A DNA stretch of 64,000 bases from Brevibacillus sedimenti. Its GTDB lineage: Bacteria; Bacillota; Bacilli; Brevibacillales; Brevibacillaceae. Position 1 is the stretch's first letter, and each line of letters begins with the position of its first letter. This document shows positions 40,518-48,753 of this stretch, in pieces. A model generated the notes under the pieces. It was not told where the DNA came from. It made no database searches and saw only the letters and a program-made list of their open reading frames with translations. Location: contig NZ_CP064048.1 of NCBI RefSeq assembly GCF_020923495.1, positions 2,311,501 to 2,375,500 on the forward strand. Reading direction: 5' to 3'. Position numbers and translations under genes: made by a program.

Positions 40518-41411
40518 TTAGGCCGCATGCTGACGCCTGTACTCGACTGGCGTCAGCTTATTTAATTTGATTTGCAAACGCTCTTCATTGTAAAAACGAA
40601 TGTACTCCTCAATTCGTCTTTGCGCTTCATCCAGACTTCGAATATCATAAGGATAGAGAGCTTCTGCCTTTAAGTGCGAGAAGAAACTCTCCATAGGGGA
40701 ATTGTCTAAACAATTGCCCCTTCGCGACATGCTGATTCGGGCGTCAACCTTTTGCAGCATGTCGTGGTATGCGTGGGACGTGTACTGGGAGCCTTGATCG
40801 CTGTGTACGATCAGTCCAGTCACGTCCTTATGCTTTTCAAATGCTTTCCGAAACGTCTCCAGGACAAGGGCATTGTCATTGTGTAAGCTCACATGGTGCG
40901 CCACGATTTCGTTGTGAAACAAGTCTTTAATCGCTGATAAGAAGATACGTTGATCTCCTACACGAAACTGGGTAACATCGGTGACCCACTTCTGGTTTGG
41001 TTTCTCGGCTGTGAAGTCACGCTTCAACAGATTTTCGGCAACACGACCATCAGATTCAGCCGCTCGATACGTGCTCCGATACGCTCGCTTGCCACGAATA
41101 ATGGCTTTCAGCCCAAGAATTTGCATGAGTCGTAACACCTTCTTATGATTCACAACCTTGCCGTATTGACGAAAGAGTTCCGCTTGAATTCTTCGATACC
41201 CATATATTCCTTTTCGTTCATCATAGATGGTTTGAATCTGCTGTTTCAGTTCTCCGTCTCTATCCCACTCCTTCTGTGCAAGATACCGATAATACCCACT
41301 CCTCGATACACCAAGAAGTTTGGAGAGTTCGGTAATCGGGTACAACGCTGCGACATTCTCCATCACACGATACTTTTTTCTTACACCTCCCGCATCCAGA
41401 TTTCCAAACAC
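40518..41411 (-). CDS. IS3-family transposase OrfB (DDE integrase domain)
   Basis: Catalytic part of the transposase with the HTH_21-like N-terminal region (DERKGIYGYRRIQAEL) and the rve integrase core. The DDE residues are in WVTDVTQF, HSDQGSQYTS and PMESFFSHLK, and the Q/K seven residues after Glu fits the family. The open frame extends to 41537, but expression is expected by -1 frameshift from OrfA at A-AAA-AAG (41417-41411) giving OrfAB. Ends at TAA/TAG near the right repeat. Confidence 0.9.
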   Translation of the reverse strand: MFGNLDAGGVRKKYRVMENVAALYPITELSKLLGVSRSGYYRYLAQKEWDRDGELKQQIQTIYDERKGIYGYRRIQAELFRQYGKVVNHKKVLRLMQILGLKAIIRGKRAYRSTYRAAESDGRVAENLLKRDFTAEKPNQKWVTDVTQFRVGDQRIFLSAIKDLFHNEIVAHHVSLHNDNALVLETFRKAFEKHKDVTGLIVHSDQGSQYTSHAYHDMLQKVDARISMSRRGNCLDNSPMESFFSHLKAEALYPYDIRSLDEAQRRIEEYIRFYNEERLQIKLNKLTPVEYRRQHAA

Positions 41412-41677
41412 TTTTTTAGAATTTCGTTCTCCCGTTTCAATTTTTTCACATGTCGATCTTGATCGATGTACGCTGTACGTCGTCCACGCTGATCCAAAAG
41501 ACCGAACTCCCCAAGTTGTTTGTATTTCCGCATCCACTTTTTTACTCGATCCTTATCCTGGATTTCTAAATGCTCAGTGATCTGTCTGTATGTCCACTTC
41601 TCCTCTACATGCAATCGTATTGCCTCCATTTTCAACGACAAAGGATAATGCTTGAACTTTTGACCTTTGATAGCCAT
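41381..41677 (-). CDS. IS3-family transposase OrfA (HTH)
   Basis: 98-residue DNA-binding subunit. MAIKGQKFKHYPLSLK opens a helix-turn-helix (WTYRQITEHLEIQDKDRVKKW) followed by a leucine-zipper-like stretch (HVKKLKRENEILKK). ATG at 41677 with AAGGGGTG upstream. The slippery A-AAA-AAG at its end allows fusion to OrfB. Confidence 0.88.
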   Translation of the reverse strand: MAIKGQKFKHYPLSLKMEAIRLHVEEKWTYRQITEHLEIQDKDRVKKWMRKYKQLGEFGLLDQRGRRTAYIDQDRHVKKLKRENEILKKCLEIWMREV

Positions 41678-41714
41678 AAAAAATTCACCCCTTAAAGTAA
41701 CATCGGTTTTCCCA

Positions 41715-41753
41715 AGGGGTTTTTCCAATGTCTACTTTAAGGGGTGCACTCTA
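41715..41753 (-). repeat. IS left terminal inverted repeat (IRL)
   Basis: On the minus strand it reads ACCCCTTAAAGTAGACA from 41745 inward, then AAAAACCCC; outer end at 41753, next to the target duplication ATT. Confidence 0.75.
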
Positions 41754-41756
41754 ATT

Positions 41757-41777
41757 GCGGCAGGGACTTTTTTGTTG
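41757..41777. terminator. right half of the split hem terminator
   Basis: CAGGGACTTTTTTGTTG is the partner of the arm at 40452-40466. It lies directly behind the stop of the convergent gene at 41783 and may also have served that gene. Confidence 0.75.
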
Positions 41778-41782
41778 GAGGA

Positions 41783-42718
41783 TTATCTTGCCAATTCCTT
41801 CCAGTATTCATAGGAGTGGACAGCCACGCCGGCAAAGGAAGGGTGTTTCGCCATGAGCGCGGGCAGCTTGTTCAGTTCCCGGTCCATGAACGCGTTGCCT
41901 TCTTCGAAAAAGGTGATGAAATTGCCCTCGCTGCTTTGTTTCGTTTCAACGGCGACAAGCAGGTTCTTGCCGTGACGGTCGGCCATCTCCAGCTCCTGGG
42001 TCACGAGCGAGGAGATGCTGTTCGATCCTGCCGCCCGGTCGCGGTAAGCCATCACGGCCACGTGATCATGCTTGGCGATCATCCATTCGGCCAGCGAGGT
42101 GTCGGGGCTGCCGGGGACGGGGATATTGTCCAGCCAAAACGGCAGATCACACCCAATCTGCAGGGAAGGCTGCTGCTTGATTTTGCTGACATACGCCTCC
42201 ACGTTGCCCATCCACTGCCGGATGACTGCTTGCTGATCTGTTTTCCACTGAGGCAGGAGGTACGGTTCGATGTCCAGATGGATGCCGGTGATTTTTTCCT
42301 GAGCCTTTGCTTTGCGATTGTACCGGTTGACCCAATCGACGAGCGCAAGGATGTCCTGACGGTTTTGTGCCAGCCCCCAATCGGATTTCCCGCCCAACGC
42401 ATGCACGTCGATTCCGGCAGCGCGGGCTTTGCCGATGAACTTCCGGTAATACGCAGGGGAGAGCGAGGTATCGATTTTCAGATACAGCAGGTTTACGCCT
42501 TGCTCGGCGGCAAACGTGAGGATTTGATCCGGTTCCGAAGCGGTCTCGTATGTGTGCCAAAGCCACGTGGCTTTCAGCGGCTTTCCTTCGGCAGGCTTCA
42601 CGCGGGTTGGCAGTACTTCGGCCGTTGTCTCCTTGGTGGAGAGTCCTATCAAAAATACGAGACTTACTATAATCAGCGCGATCAGCAGGATAAGTGCCCG
42701 ACGAGATGCATGTATCAT
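41783..42718 (-). CDS. membrane-anchored or secreted TIM-barrel-like protein, putative glycoside hydrolase
   Basis: 311 residues: an N-terminal membrane segment (residues about 7-26, RRALILLIALIIVSLVFLIG) as signal anchor, then a domain that looks like a (beta/alpha)8 hydrolase: KATWLWHTYE, EQGVNLLYLKID, AAGIDVHALGG, GIHLDIEPY, HVAVMAYRD and LLVAVETKQ follow the barrel strand order. GIHLDIEPY is reminiscent of GH18/GH-like acidic motifs, but the family is not firmly recognised. ATG at 42718 has GGAGGGAG upstream. Convergent with the hem operon. Confidence 0.6.
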   Translation of the reverse strand: MIHASRRALILLIALIIVSLVFLIGLSTKETTAEVLPTRVKPAEGKPLKATWLWHTYETASEPDQILTFAAEQGVNLLYLKIDTSLSPAYYRKFIGKARAAGIDVHALGGKSDWGLAQNRQDILALVDWVNRYNRKAKAQEKITGIHLDIEPYLLPQWKTDQQAVIRQWMGNVEAYVSKIKQQPSLQIGCDLPFWLDNIPVPGSPDTSLAEWMIAKHDHVAVMAYRDRAAGSNSISSLVTQELEMADRHGKNLLVAVETKQSSEGNFITFFEEGNAFMDRELNKLPALMAKHPSFAGVAVHSYEYWKELAR

Positions 42719-42917
42719 GACGCTCCCTCCAGGTGTGCTCAGAGTCGTAAACGTGAGGTCCTTTTCACATATCGGCACGAGGGGCTTTCGTCGTGAGTGT
42801 TTTTGCGCGTTCAAACGAGAAATGAGTCTAAAGTCTGAGAAGAGGAAAGGGGGGACGGGCTGCGGCAAACCGCCGGCGGTGCCGGGAACAGAGAGGGCGG
42901 TCTCCGCAGTCCGTATC

Positions 42918-43064
42918 CTATCGTGCGGGTATTGAAAGGCGGTCGGAGAGGAACGTGGCCATATCCCGCATAAGGCGGCGCAGCACGTCGAGCGACGCCT
43001 CCGCGTCCAGATTGATTTCCAGCGCGTGATTGGCCTGAGGGAGTTCATTACCGTGTTTTTCCAA
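42918..43064 (-). pseudogene. C-terminal remnant of an alpha/beta hydrolase
   Basis: A 48-codon stretch reads NELPQANHALEINLDAEAS and LDVLRRLMRDMATFLSDRL before a stop. It resembles the last 45 residues of alpha/beta hydrolases, with the catalytic-His motif (NHALE), and has no start or N-terminal domain: a TGA stands just before it. It lies in the 490-bp gap 42719-43207, which otherwise holds no gene I can support. Confidence 0.55.
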
Positions 43065-43207
43065 TCATAGGACAAGCCCTGGCAAGCGGACTTGTTCCGC
43101 TCCGGCGGCCGGGGATTCCACGTGATCCGGCTTTCAGCCGACAGGTGTATGAATCCGCCTGGCCGGGCAACACTTTGAAAATAGGAGAAAAACGAGGGGG
43201 ATTTGCG

Positions 43208-43999
43208 ATGATGAAACAAGTATCGTTGCCAAACGGCGTTCGCCTCGCCTACACCGATGCGGGCAGCGGCGCACCGCTCATGCTGGTACATGGTTTTTGC
43301 GGCAGTTCAGCCTATTGGCAAAAGGTGATACCCGCACTGGCAAAGCGGTTCCGCGTGATCGTGCCGGACTTGCGGGGACACGGCAGCAGTTCCGCGCCGG
43401 ACGAGCCGTACACGATGGAACGGCTGGCAGAGGATCTGGTTCATCTGCTGGATGCGCTGGAAGTGGAACAGACGACGCTGCTGGGCCACTCGCTGGGCGG
43501 TTACGTGACGCTGGCGTTTGCGGAGCGCTACGCGGACAGGCTGACTGGCTTCGGGCTGATCCACTCCACCGCGTATCCCGACGACGAACAGGGAAAGGCC
43601 AACCGCGACAAGAGCATGGAGAGCATCAGGCAGAACGGGATGGAGCCGTTTATCAAGGCGCTTGTGCCCAGGCTGTTTGCCCCAGACAGCGTCACCTCCC
43701 GTCCTGACGATGTGCGGCTGGCCAGGGAAATAGGTCTTGGGACTGATCCGCAGGGAGCGATCCGCACGTTGCAGGGGATGAGAGATCGGCCGGATCGACG
43801 GCACGTCCTGCAGAAAACCAGCCTGCCTGTGCTGCTTGTCGCGGGCGAACAGGACCAGATCGTCTCCCCGGCCAAGACCTTCACGGCAGACGGTTCGCAC
43901 GTTCGCCAGGTGCTGCTGCCGAAAGCGGGCCACATGGGCATGCTGGAAGTCCCGGATGACTTGACGGCGGCGATTGGCGAATTTATGGGAAGTTTCTGA
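43208..43999 (+). CDS. alpha/beta fold hydrolase
   Basis: 263-residue hydrolase of the 3-oxoadipate enol-lactonase/haloperoxidase-like group. Oxyanion strand VHGFCGSSAYW, nucleophile Ser in GHSLGG, acid Asp in AGEQDQIV, and His in KAGHMGML. No signal peptide. One of two tandem ATG codons (43208, 43211), GAGGGGG upstream. Substrate unknown. Stands alone between the remnant on the other strand and the 5'-nucleotidase. Confidence 0.85.
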   Translation: MMKQVSLPNGVRLAYTDAGSGAPLMLVHGFCGSSAYWQKVIPALAKRFRVIVPDLRGHGSSSAPDEPYTMERLAEDLVHLLDALEVEQTTLLGHSLGGYVTLAFAERYADRLTGFGLIHSTAYPDDEQGKANRDKSMESIRQNGMEPFIKALVPRLFAPDSVTSRPDDVRLAREIGLGTDPQGAIRTLQGMRDRPDRRHVLQKTSLPVLLVAGEQDQIVSPAKTFTADGSHVRQVLLPKAGHMGMLEVPDDLTAAIGEFMGSF

Positions 44000-44006
44000 C
44001 AAAATG

Positions 44007-44037
44007 TGGACAAATCGCAAGAAAATTTTGCTATAAT
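44007..44037 (+). promoter_or_regulatory. promoter of the 5'-nucleotidase gene
   Basis: Extended -10 TGCTATAAT (TATAAT at 44032-44037) with TGGACA 19 bp upstream; 52 bp before the start codon. Confidence 0.55.
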
Positions 44038-44088
44038 CAGTAGTGCTGTCCTATTCTATCAATTATTGTTTTGGGGGGAGAAGCACTC

Positions 44089-45966
44089 ATGAAAAAAGCA
44101 CGTCGCATCAGCCTGGCCGTAGTGGCTGCAGCGATCTGTTCGTCGCTGATGGCCGGATCGGCGTTTGCCGCGCCGCTCCATCCGGTAAAGCATGTGGACT
44201 GGATGGTAAAAAAGTCCATCCTCTTACCGGGACAAAACGGTGATCTGGCGCTGGAGCGCAGCGTGACGCTGGCTGAGGCCGCCGTCGTCTTTGCCAAACT
44301 GAAAGGAGTCCACGTCACCGCCTCGGCGGGCAAAGGCGCCCACTGGTCCGCACCGTACCTGACTTGGCTAAACAGCCAGGGAGCAATTAGCGCAAACGAC
44401 ATCAACACTCCGACACAACTGCCGTCCGCCGCAAAGCTGACGGAGATGGCGAAAAAGCTGGGCTATACGCTCAAGCTGGAAAACAAGGCACAGGTGACCC
44501 GCGGCGAATTCTTCCAGGCTATCGGGGACGCGGCCACCACGCACATCACCATCGCCCACACCAATGACACGCACGGACATATTCAAGAGGATGCAAGCCT
44601 CAAGGAATTCGGCTTTGCCAAGATTGCCACGCTGCTGAAAGAGTGGCGTCAGGAAAACGAGAACTTCCTGCTGATTGACGCCGGCGACACCTTCCAGGGC
44701 ACTGTCTTCGTCAACCAGTTCAAGGGAGAGTCCGTCGTGCCGATTCTCAATCACCTCGGCTACGACGTGATGGCCGCGGGCAATCACGAGTTTGACTTCG
44801 GCTACGAACAGCTCCTCAAGCTGCGCGATATGCTGAAGTACCCGATCATTTCCGCCAACGTGTTTAAGGCTGACGGCACGGAGTTCCTCGTGCCCACGTA
44901 CAAGGCGGAGATCGGCGGCAAGAAGTTCGCGTTCGTAGGCTTCGTGGCGGAGGATACGCCCATTCTCACGCATCCGGACAACGTGAAAGGGCTGACGTTC
45001 AAAAATCCGGTGGAAGTGGCGAAGGTGGTCGTGCCGCAGTTGAAAAAGGAAGCGGATCACGTGATCGTGGTCTCCCACGTGGGGATTGAGGTGGACCGCG
45101 AAATCGCGAAGAACGTGCCGGGCATCGACCTGATCGTCGGCGGCCACTCCCACACGCCGCTGAAGACACCGGAAGTGGTCAACGGCACCTACATCGTGCA
45201 GGACTGGGAATACGGCAAATCTCTGGGCCGTGCCGACCTGTACTACCTGGGCAAGGAGCTGGTCGCGTTTAGCGGCGGGTTGAAAGAGTACGATGAGAGT
45301 GTACAGGCTGACCCGGAAGTAGAGAAACTGGTGCAGGAGATTGTCAGCAAGATCGACGAAGTCATGGGCGTAGTGATCGCCAAGTCGGAAGTGGATCTGG
45401 ACGGAGACCGCAGCCTGGTGCGCAAAAAAGAAACCAACGTCGGCAACCTGGTCGCAGACATCATGCTGGAGCGCACGAAGGCAATCAAAGGACACGAAGC
45501 GGACGTGGCCCTGATCAACGGAGGCGGCATCCGCACCCAGTTGAAAGCGGGCGACATCACGAAAAAGGACCTGTACACGCTGCTGCCGTTCCCGAACACC
45601 CTGACCGTGATCGAAGTGACAGGCGAAGAGCTGAAAAAGGCGCTGGAAAACGGCGTCAGCCAGGTGGAGGAAGGCGCAGGACGATTCCCGCAAATCAGCG
45701 GCATGTCCTTTACCTACAATCCGAAAAAGCCGGCCGGCGAGCGTGTCGTGGAAGTGAAAGTGGGCGGCCAGCCGCTTGATCTGAAGAAAACCTACAAGGT
45801 AGCCACCAACGACTTCATCGCTGCCGGCGGCGACGGCTACGAGTCGTTTAACAAACCGGGATTCAACACCGGCCTCACGCTCTACACCATCGTCGAAGAA
45901 GCGTTGATAAACAAAAAGACGGTGAACCCAAAGGTAGAAGGGCGCATCGTCGAAGTCAACGAGTAA
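44089..45966 (+). CDS. secreted 5'-nucleotidase / 2',3'-cyclic phosphodiesterase
   Basis: Exported metallophosphoesterase that dephosphorylates extracellular nucleotides. Signal peptide residues 1-28 ending GSAFAAP. Residues about 30-150 look like an SLH-type wall anchor (WMVKKSILLPG, VTLAEAAVVFAKLKG). Then the metal motifs HTNDTHGH, DAGDTFQG, GNHEFDFG and GGHSH, and the C-terminal 5_nucleotid_C domain with NGGGIR and FPNTLTVIEVTG. 625 residues. GGGGGGAG precedes the ATG. The SLH reading is tentative. Confidence 0.88.
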   Translation: MKKARRISLAVVAAAICSSLMAGSAFAAPLHPVKHVDWMVKKSILLPGQNGDLALERSVTLAEAAVVFAKLKGVHVTASAGKGAHWSAPYLTWLNSQGAISANDINTPTQLPSAAKLTEMAKKLGYTLKLENKAQVTRGEFFQAIGDAATTHITIAHTNDTHGHIQEDASLKEFGFAKIATLLKEWRQENENFLLIDAGDTFQGTVFVNQFKGESVVPILNHLGYDVMAAGNHEFDFGYEQLLKLRDMLKYPIISANVFKADGTEFLVPTYKAEIGGKKFAFVGFVAEDTPILTHPDNVKGLTFKNPVEVAKVVVPQLKKEADHVIVVSHVGIEVDREIAKNVPGIDLIVGGHSHTPLKTPEVVNGTYIVQDWEYGKSLGRADLYYLGKELVAFSGGLKEYDESVQADPEVEKLVQEIVSKIDEVMGVVIAKSEVDLDGDRSLVRKKETNVGNLVADIMLERTKAIKGHEADVALINGGGIRTQLKAGDITKKDLYTLLPFPNTLTVIEVTGEELKKALENGVSQVEEGAGRFPQISGMSFTYNPKKPAGERVVEVKVGGQPLDLKKTYKVATNDFIAAGGDGYESFNKPGFNTGLTLYTIVEEALINKKTVNPKVEGRIVEVNE

Positions 45967-46017
45967 AACGAGCGATCGGCAGGACCATACTGCTGCTACC
46001 CGCCATGAAGCAACAGC

Positions 46018-46060
46018 GAAAGCCCCCGTCCGAACAGCTGCCGGACGGAGGGCTTTCTTT
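46018..46060. terminator. bidirectional terminator between the 5'-nucleotidase and lipase genes
   Basis: AAAGCCC-CCGTCCG and CGGACGGA-GGGCTTT form a long stem with a 9-nt loop; T-rich to the right, A-rich to the left. Confidence 0.75.
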
Positions 46061-46064
46061 CGTT

Positions 46065-47702
46065 TTATTCGGGAAGAGGAATCTCACCGTCATCGTCCGT
46101 GACGGCAAAATTGTAGTTGACCGACCGCGTAAACGCTGCCCCTGATTCGTCTACGCCTGTCACCTCAAACGACAGATTGTAGACACCCGGCTCGGACGGC
46201 ACCTGGAAGCGAATGTTCATCTCGTTGTCGCTGACCGCATTGACACGGAGCCGCTTCAGCTCAGTTCCCTTGCCGGATCCGGACCGACGCAGCGTGGCCT
46301 GCTGAAGCGAGGTCTGCTTTGTTTTGCCTTTGCGCGTCTCAAGCTGCAGCGAAGCGGTGTCGTTTTTCTTGAACACCTGCTTGTCCGCCTGCCAATTCAG
46401 GTCGACGCCTCCTTTGACGGCGGCCAGCAGGAAGTACGCGTCCCGTTTGCCGTTGATTTTCGCGGTCCACTCTCCTTTTTCCGGCTTGTCAATCGAGAAG
46501 ACGTGATGCATGGCTTTGCCGAAGATGCCGTGTTCGTCCGACACTGCCTCTCCATCTTCCGGCCTGTACACCTTCCCCGACGGACTGATGAGTTCCACCG
46601 TGGTCGCTTCGTCAGCCACCATGACGTCGATCATCACGTTCTTGAGGCCGCCTTCCAGAGGAATGCGCTCCGTCTGCTCGCCGTCCACTTCTCCGCCGCG
46701 ATAGATGGCACTGGTAGCGTCGTCTTTGCTGCGTGCCGGCACCCGGTCGGCCTGATCCGCTTTTTTGGCCGATCCAGCGTCAGTCCACTCGGCTTCAGCC
46801 GCTCCGGCTTCACTCCATCCGGCGGAAGCCAGTTTCAGCTTGGGCCGGACAAGCTCCCAAGTCTTGGAGGCATCCCGCAGCTGGAAGTGGGAGAGCTTTT
46901 CCGAGCCTTTGTCCGTAAAGGAGCGGATACCGTACGGCAGACCGAACGCCGAGTCGAGGGAGACGGCCCCGTCATCCGAGCCGGGGAGGATGGCATGGGC
47001 GAACCAGGTGGGGGAAAACCATCCATCGTCACCGGTACCTGCTCCCATGTACGTGGTGGCCTTGCGGGCTTCCGCCCGGCTGTCTGTCTGCTCACGGAAC
47101 TGCGCCATGTAGGAGGTTTGCAGCGAGTAGACGGCATCGTCACGCATGCCAATAATCTCCGCCAGCCACCACGTCCAATCGCTGTAGGCCAGGTCGGCCA
47201 GTTCCGACCCCTTGTTGGGCGTGCCCAATTGATGTACGACGTTGACGTAGGGGTGCGCTCCGTAGTACACCAGCGCCGCTTGCGTGTCAATGCCGCCCTT
47301 TGAATGGGCGATTACATTGATCTGGGGGACTTGGTAGTAGTCGGCCACTTTCTTGATGACATCTGCCAATATGCGGCCGTTGGTCCACATGCTGCCGCCG
47401 GTGCCCTCCGCATCCGGCAGCTGGACGAACGCGGTGCGGTATCCGGCGTTGTAAGCGGCGGTGTAAAAGTCGTCGGAGGCAGTCCACGTGGTGTAGTCAG
47501 AATGAAGCCCCTGCACGAACAGCAATACCGGTTTGTCATTCGAAGCGTTGGGCGGTATCGCTCCGGTGTACCAATCACCTGCTTTTCCGTTTGGATTGTC
47601 GTCGTGCAGAGTGGGACTGGGGGCTGCTGCGGCAGCGGACGGCCAGGCCAGCAAAAGGGCGAGGGAAGGGGCGAGCAAGGCGGGCAGAAAACGTCGGCTC
47701 AT
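46065..47702 (-). CDS. secreted lipase/esterase-like alpha/beta hydrolase with C-terminal extension
   Basis: 545-residue exported protein. Signal peptide 1-27 (LLAPSLALLLAWPSAAAAAP). Hydrolase domain about 45-290 with oxyanion strand LLFVQGLHSDYTTW, nucleophile Ser in AHSKGGID, and GTPNKGSELADLA typical of lipases. After a Lys/Asp-rich linker, two beta-rich segments (about 340-430 and 430-540, FQVPSEPGVYNLSFEVTG) that look like Ig-like or pre-peptidase domains. AAGGAGGAA precedes the ATG. Substrate unknown; convergent with the 5'-nucleotidase. Confidence 0.82.
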   Translation of the reverse strand: MSRRFLPALLAPSLALLLAWPSAAAAAPSPTLHDDNPNGKAGDWYTGAIPPNASNDKPVLLFVQGLHSDYTTWTASDDFYTAAYNAGYRTAFVQLPDAEGTGGSMWTNGRILADVIKKVADYYQVPQINVIAHSKGGIDTQAALVYYGAHPYVNVVHQLGTPNKGSELADLAYSDWTWWLAEIIGMRDDAVYSLQTSYMAQFREQTDSRAEARKATTYMGAGTGDDGWFSPTWFAHAILPGSDDGAVSLDSAFGLPYGIRSFTDKGSEKLSHFQLRDASKTWELVRPKLKLASAGWSEAGAAEAEWTDAGSAKKADQADRVPARSKDDATSAIYRGGEVDGEQTERIPLEGGLKNVMIDVMVADEATTVELISPSGKVYRPEDGEAVSDEHGIFGKAMHHVFSIDKPEKGEWTAKINGKRDAYFLLAAVKGGVDLNWQADKQVFKKNDTASLQLETRKGKTKQTSLQQATLRRSGSGKGTELKRLRVNAVSDNEMNIRFQVPSEPGVYNLSFEVTGVDESGAAFTRSVNYNFAVTDDDGEIPLPE

Positions 47703-48200
47703 CGCAAATTCCTCCTTAAATAATTTAATATTTGGAATATTTGGTTTTATTTTACAATAATGCTGCCAGCATGTCTATAACTATATCAACCGGACATAAT
47801 ACAGATTGTCAGATTCACATTTTCATATTTCATAGGCGCTGCCATCTGGCGTCGTTTGTTTTTGAAACAGACATCACTGGAAAATACGCCTCCGCTTGAC
47901 TGGCGCAGAGAAGAAATGTGTGTCTCCCGTCGCCCAATCGAGAACACGTATGAAATGAAACGGGGGCCTTGCTCGTAACGTACATTTGGGGCTGTATTCG
48001 CTAATCGCCGCGATCCTAGTACAATGGTAGTGAAAGCGCCGTTCACAAGTCAGCAATGGGAAAATGCGTTTGGCTCGGGTCGATGCTTGTCCGTTGCCAG
48101 CTTCCCGATTCAGGGCGAACCGATCGGGAACGACTCCGTTTGTTACGTGGAGTTGTGCATTCGCCTGCGGGGTCAATCGGATGAACCAGGGGGATCGTTT
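47703..48200. other. AT-richer intergenic region with divergent promoters
   Basis: About 500 bp with no supportable gene. The left 60 bp are AT-rich and would carry the promoter of the lipase gene. TTCGCT (47997-48002) and TACAAT (48020-48025), 17 bp apart, may drive the DUF1700 gene with a leader of about 170 nt. Confidence 0.4.
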
Positions 48201-48752
48201 ATGACGAGAAGTGAATTTATACGTGAGCTGGACAGCTTGCTGCGCGAGCTTCCGGACAAGGAGCGGTTGGACATCCTGGCCAGTTACACGCAGCACTTTT
48301 TGAACGGTGTCAAGAGCGGAAAAAGCGAGCAGGAGATTGCCGAAGCACTGGGCAGTCCCCGGCTGATTGCACAAGAAATCCTGGCCGACCATCGGATATA
48401 CCAGGCGAATTCCGATGCGTCCGTCGGCAACATGACGCGGACGGTGATCGCGACCGTCATGCTTGTCTTCTTTAACCTCGTCTTTGTCCTGGGACCGTTT
48501 CTTGCGCTCATCGGCGTGTTGATCGGCCTCTACGCCGCTTCGCTGGCACTTTTGATCGCACCGGTCGGCCTGCTGTTTCCTTTTGTCATTCCGGAAGCAT
48601 CCGATCACCGCACCTACATGGTGTTTGCCGGCATCGCGTCGTTTGGACTGGGCGGCATGATGGCGATCGGGCTGTTCCGGGTGACCGGCTGGCTGTACCG
48701 GCAATCTCTGCGCTACCTGCATTTCAATCTGCGCTTGATCAGGGGGAAATGA
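48201..48752 (+). CDS. DUF1700/HAAS-domain membrane protein
   Basis: 183 residues. The N-terminal 80 form the helical HAAS domain (MTRSEFIRELDSLLRELP, EIAEALGSPRLIAQEI) found next to PadR-type regulators; then about three spans. ATG at 48201 has GGGGG upstream; the longer open frame before it has no start signal. The stop is one base before the DUF4097 gene. The two form an operon of the kind that responds to envelope stress, but no PadR gene is adjacent. Confidence 0.8.
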   Translation: MTRSEFIRELDSLLRELPDKERLDILASYTQHFLNGVKSGKSEQEIAEALGSPRLIAQEILADHRIYQANSDASVGNMTRTVIATVMLVFFNLVFVLGPFLALIGVLIGLYAASLALLIAPVGLLFPFVIPEASDHRTYMVFAGIASFGLGGMMAIGLFRVTGWLYRQSLRYLHFNLRLIRGK

Positions 48753-48753
48753 G

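Larger units (their letters stand above)
40474..41753 (-). mobile_element. IS3-family (IS150 group-like) insertion sequence, 1280 bp
   Basis: Two overlapping transposase frames on the minus strand, imperfect terminal inverted repeats of about 38 bp sharing ACCCC, GTAGACA and AAAAACCCC at equal distances from the ends, and a 3-bp target duplication ATT (40471-40473 and 41754-41756). Both frames are intact and the frameshift signal is canonical, so the copy may be active. It lies in the loop of the hemL terminator. Its AT-richer composition differs from the neighbouring genes. Confidence 0.88.
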
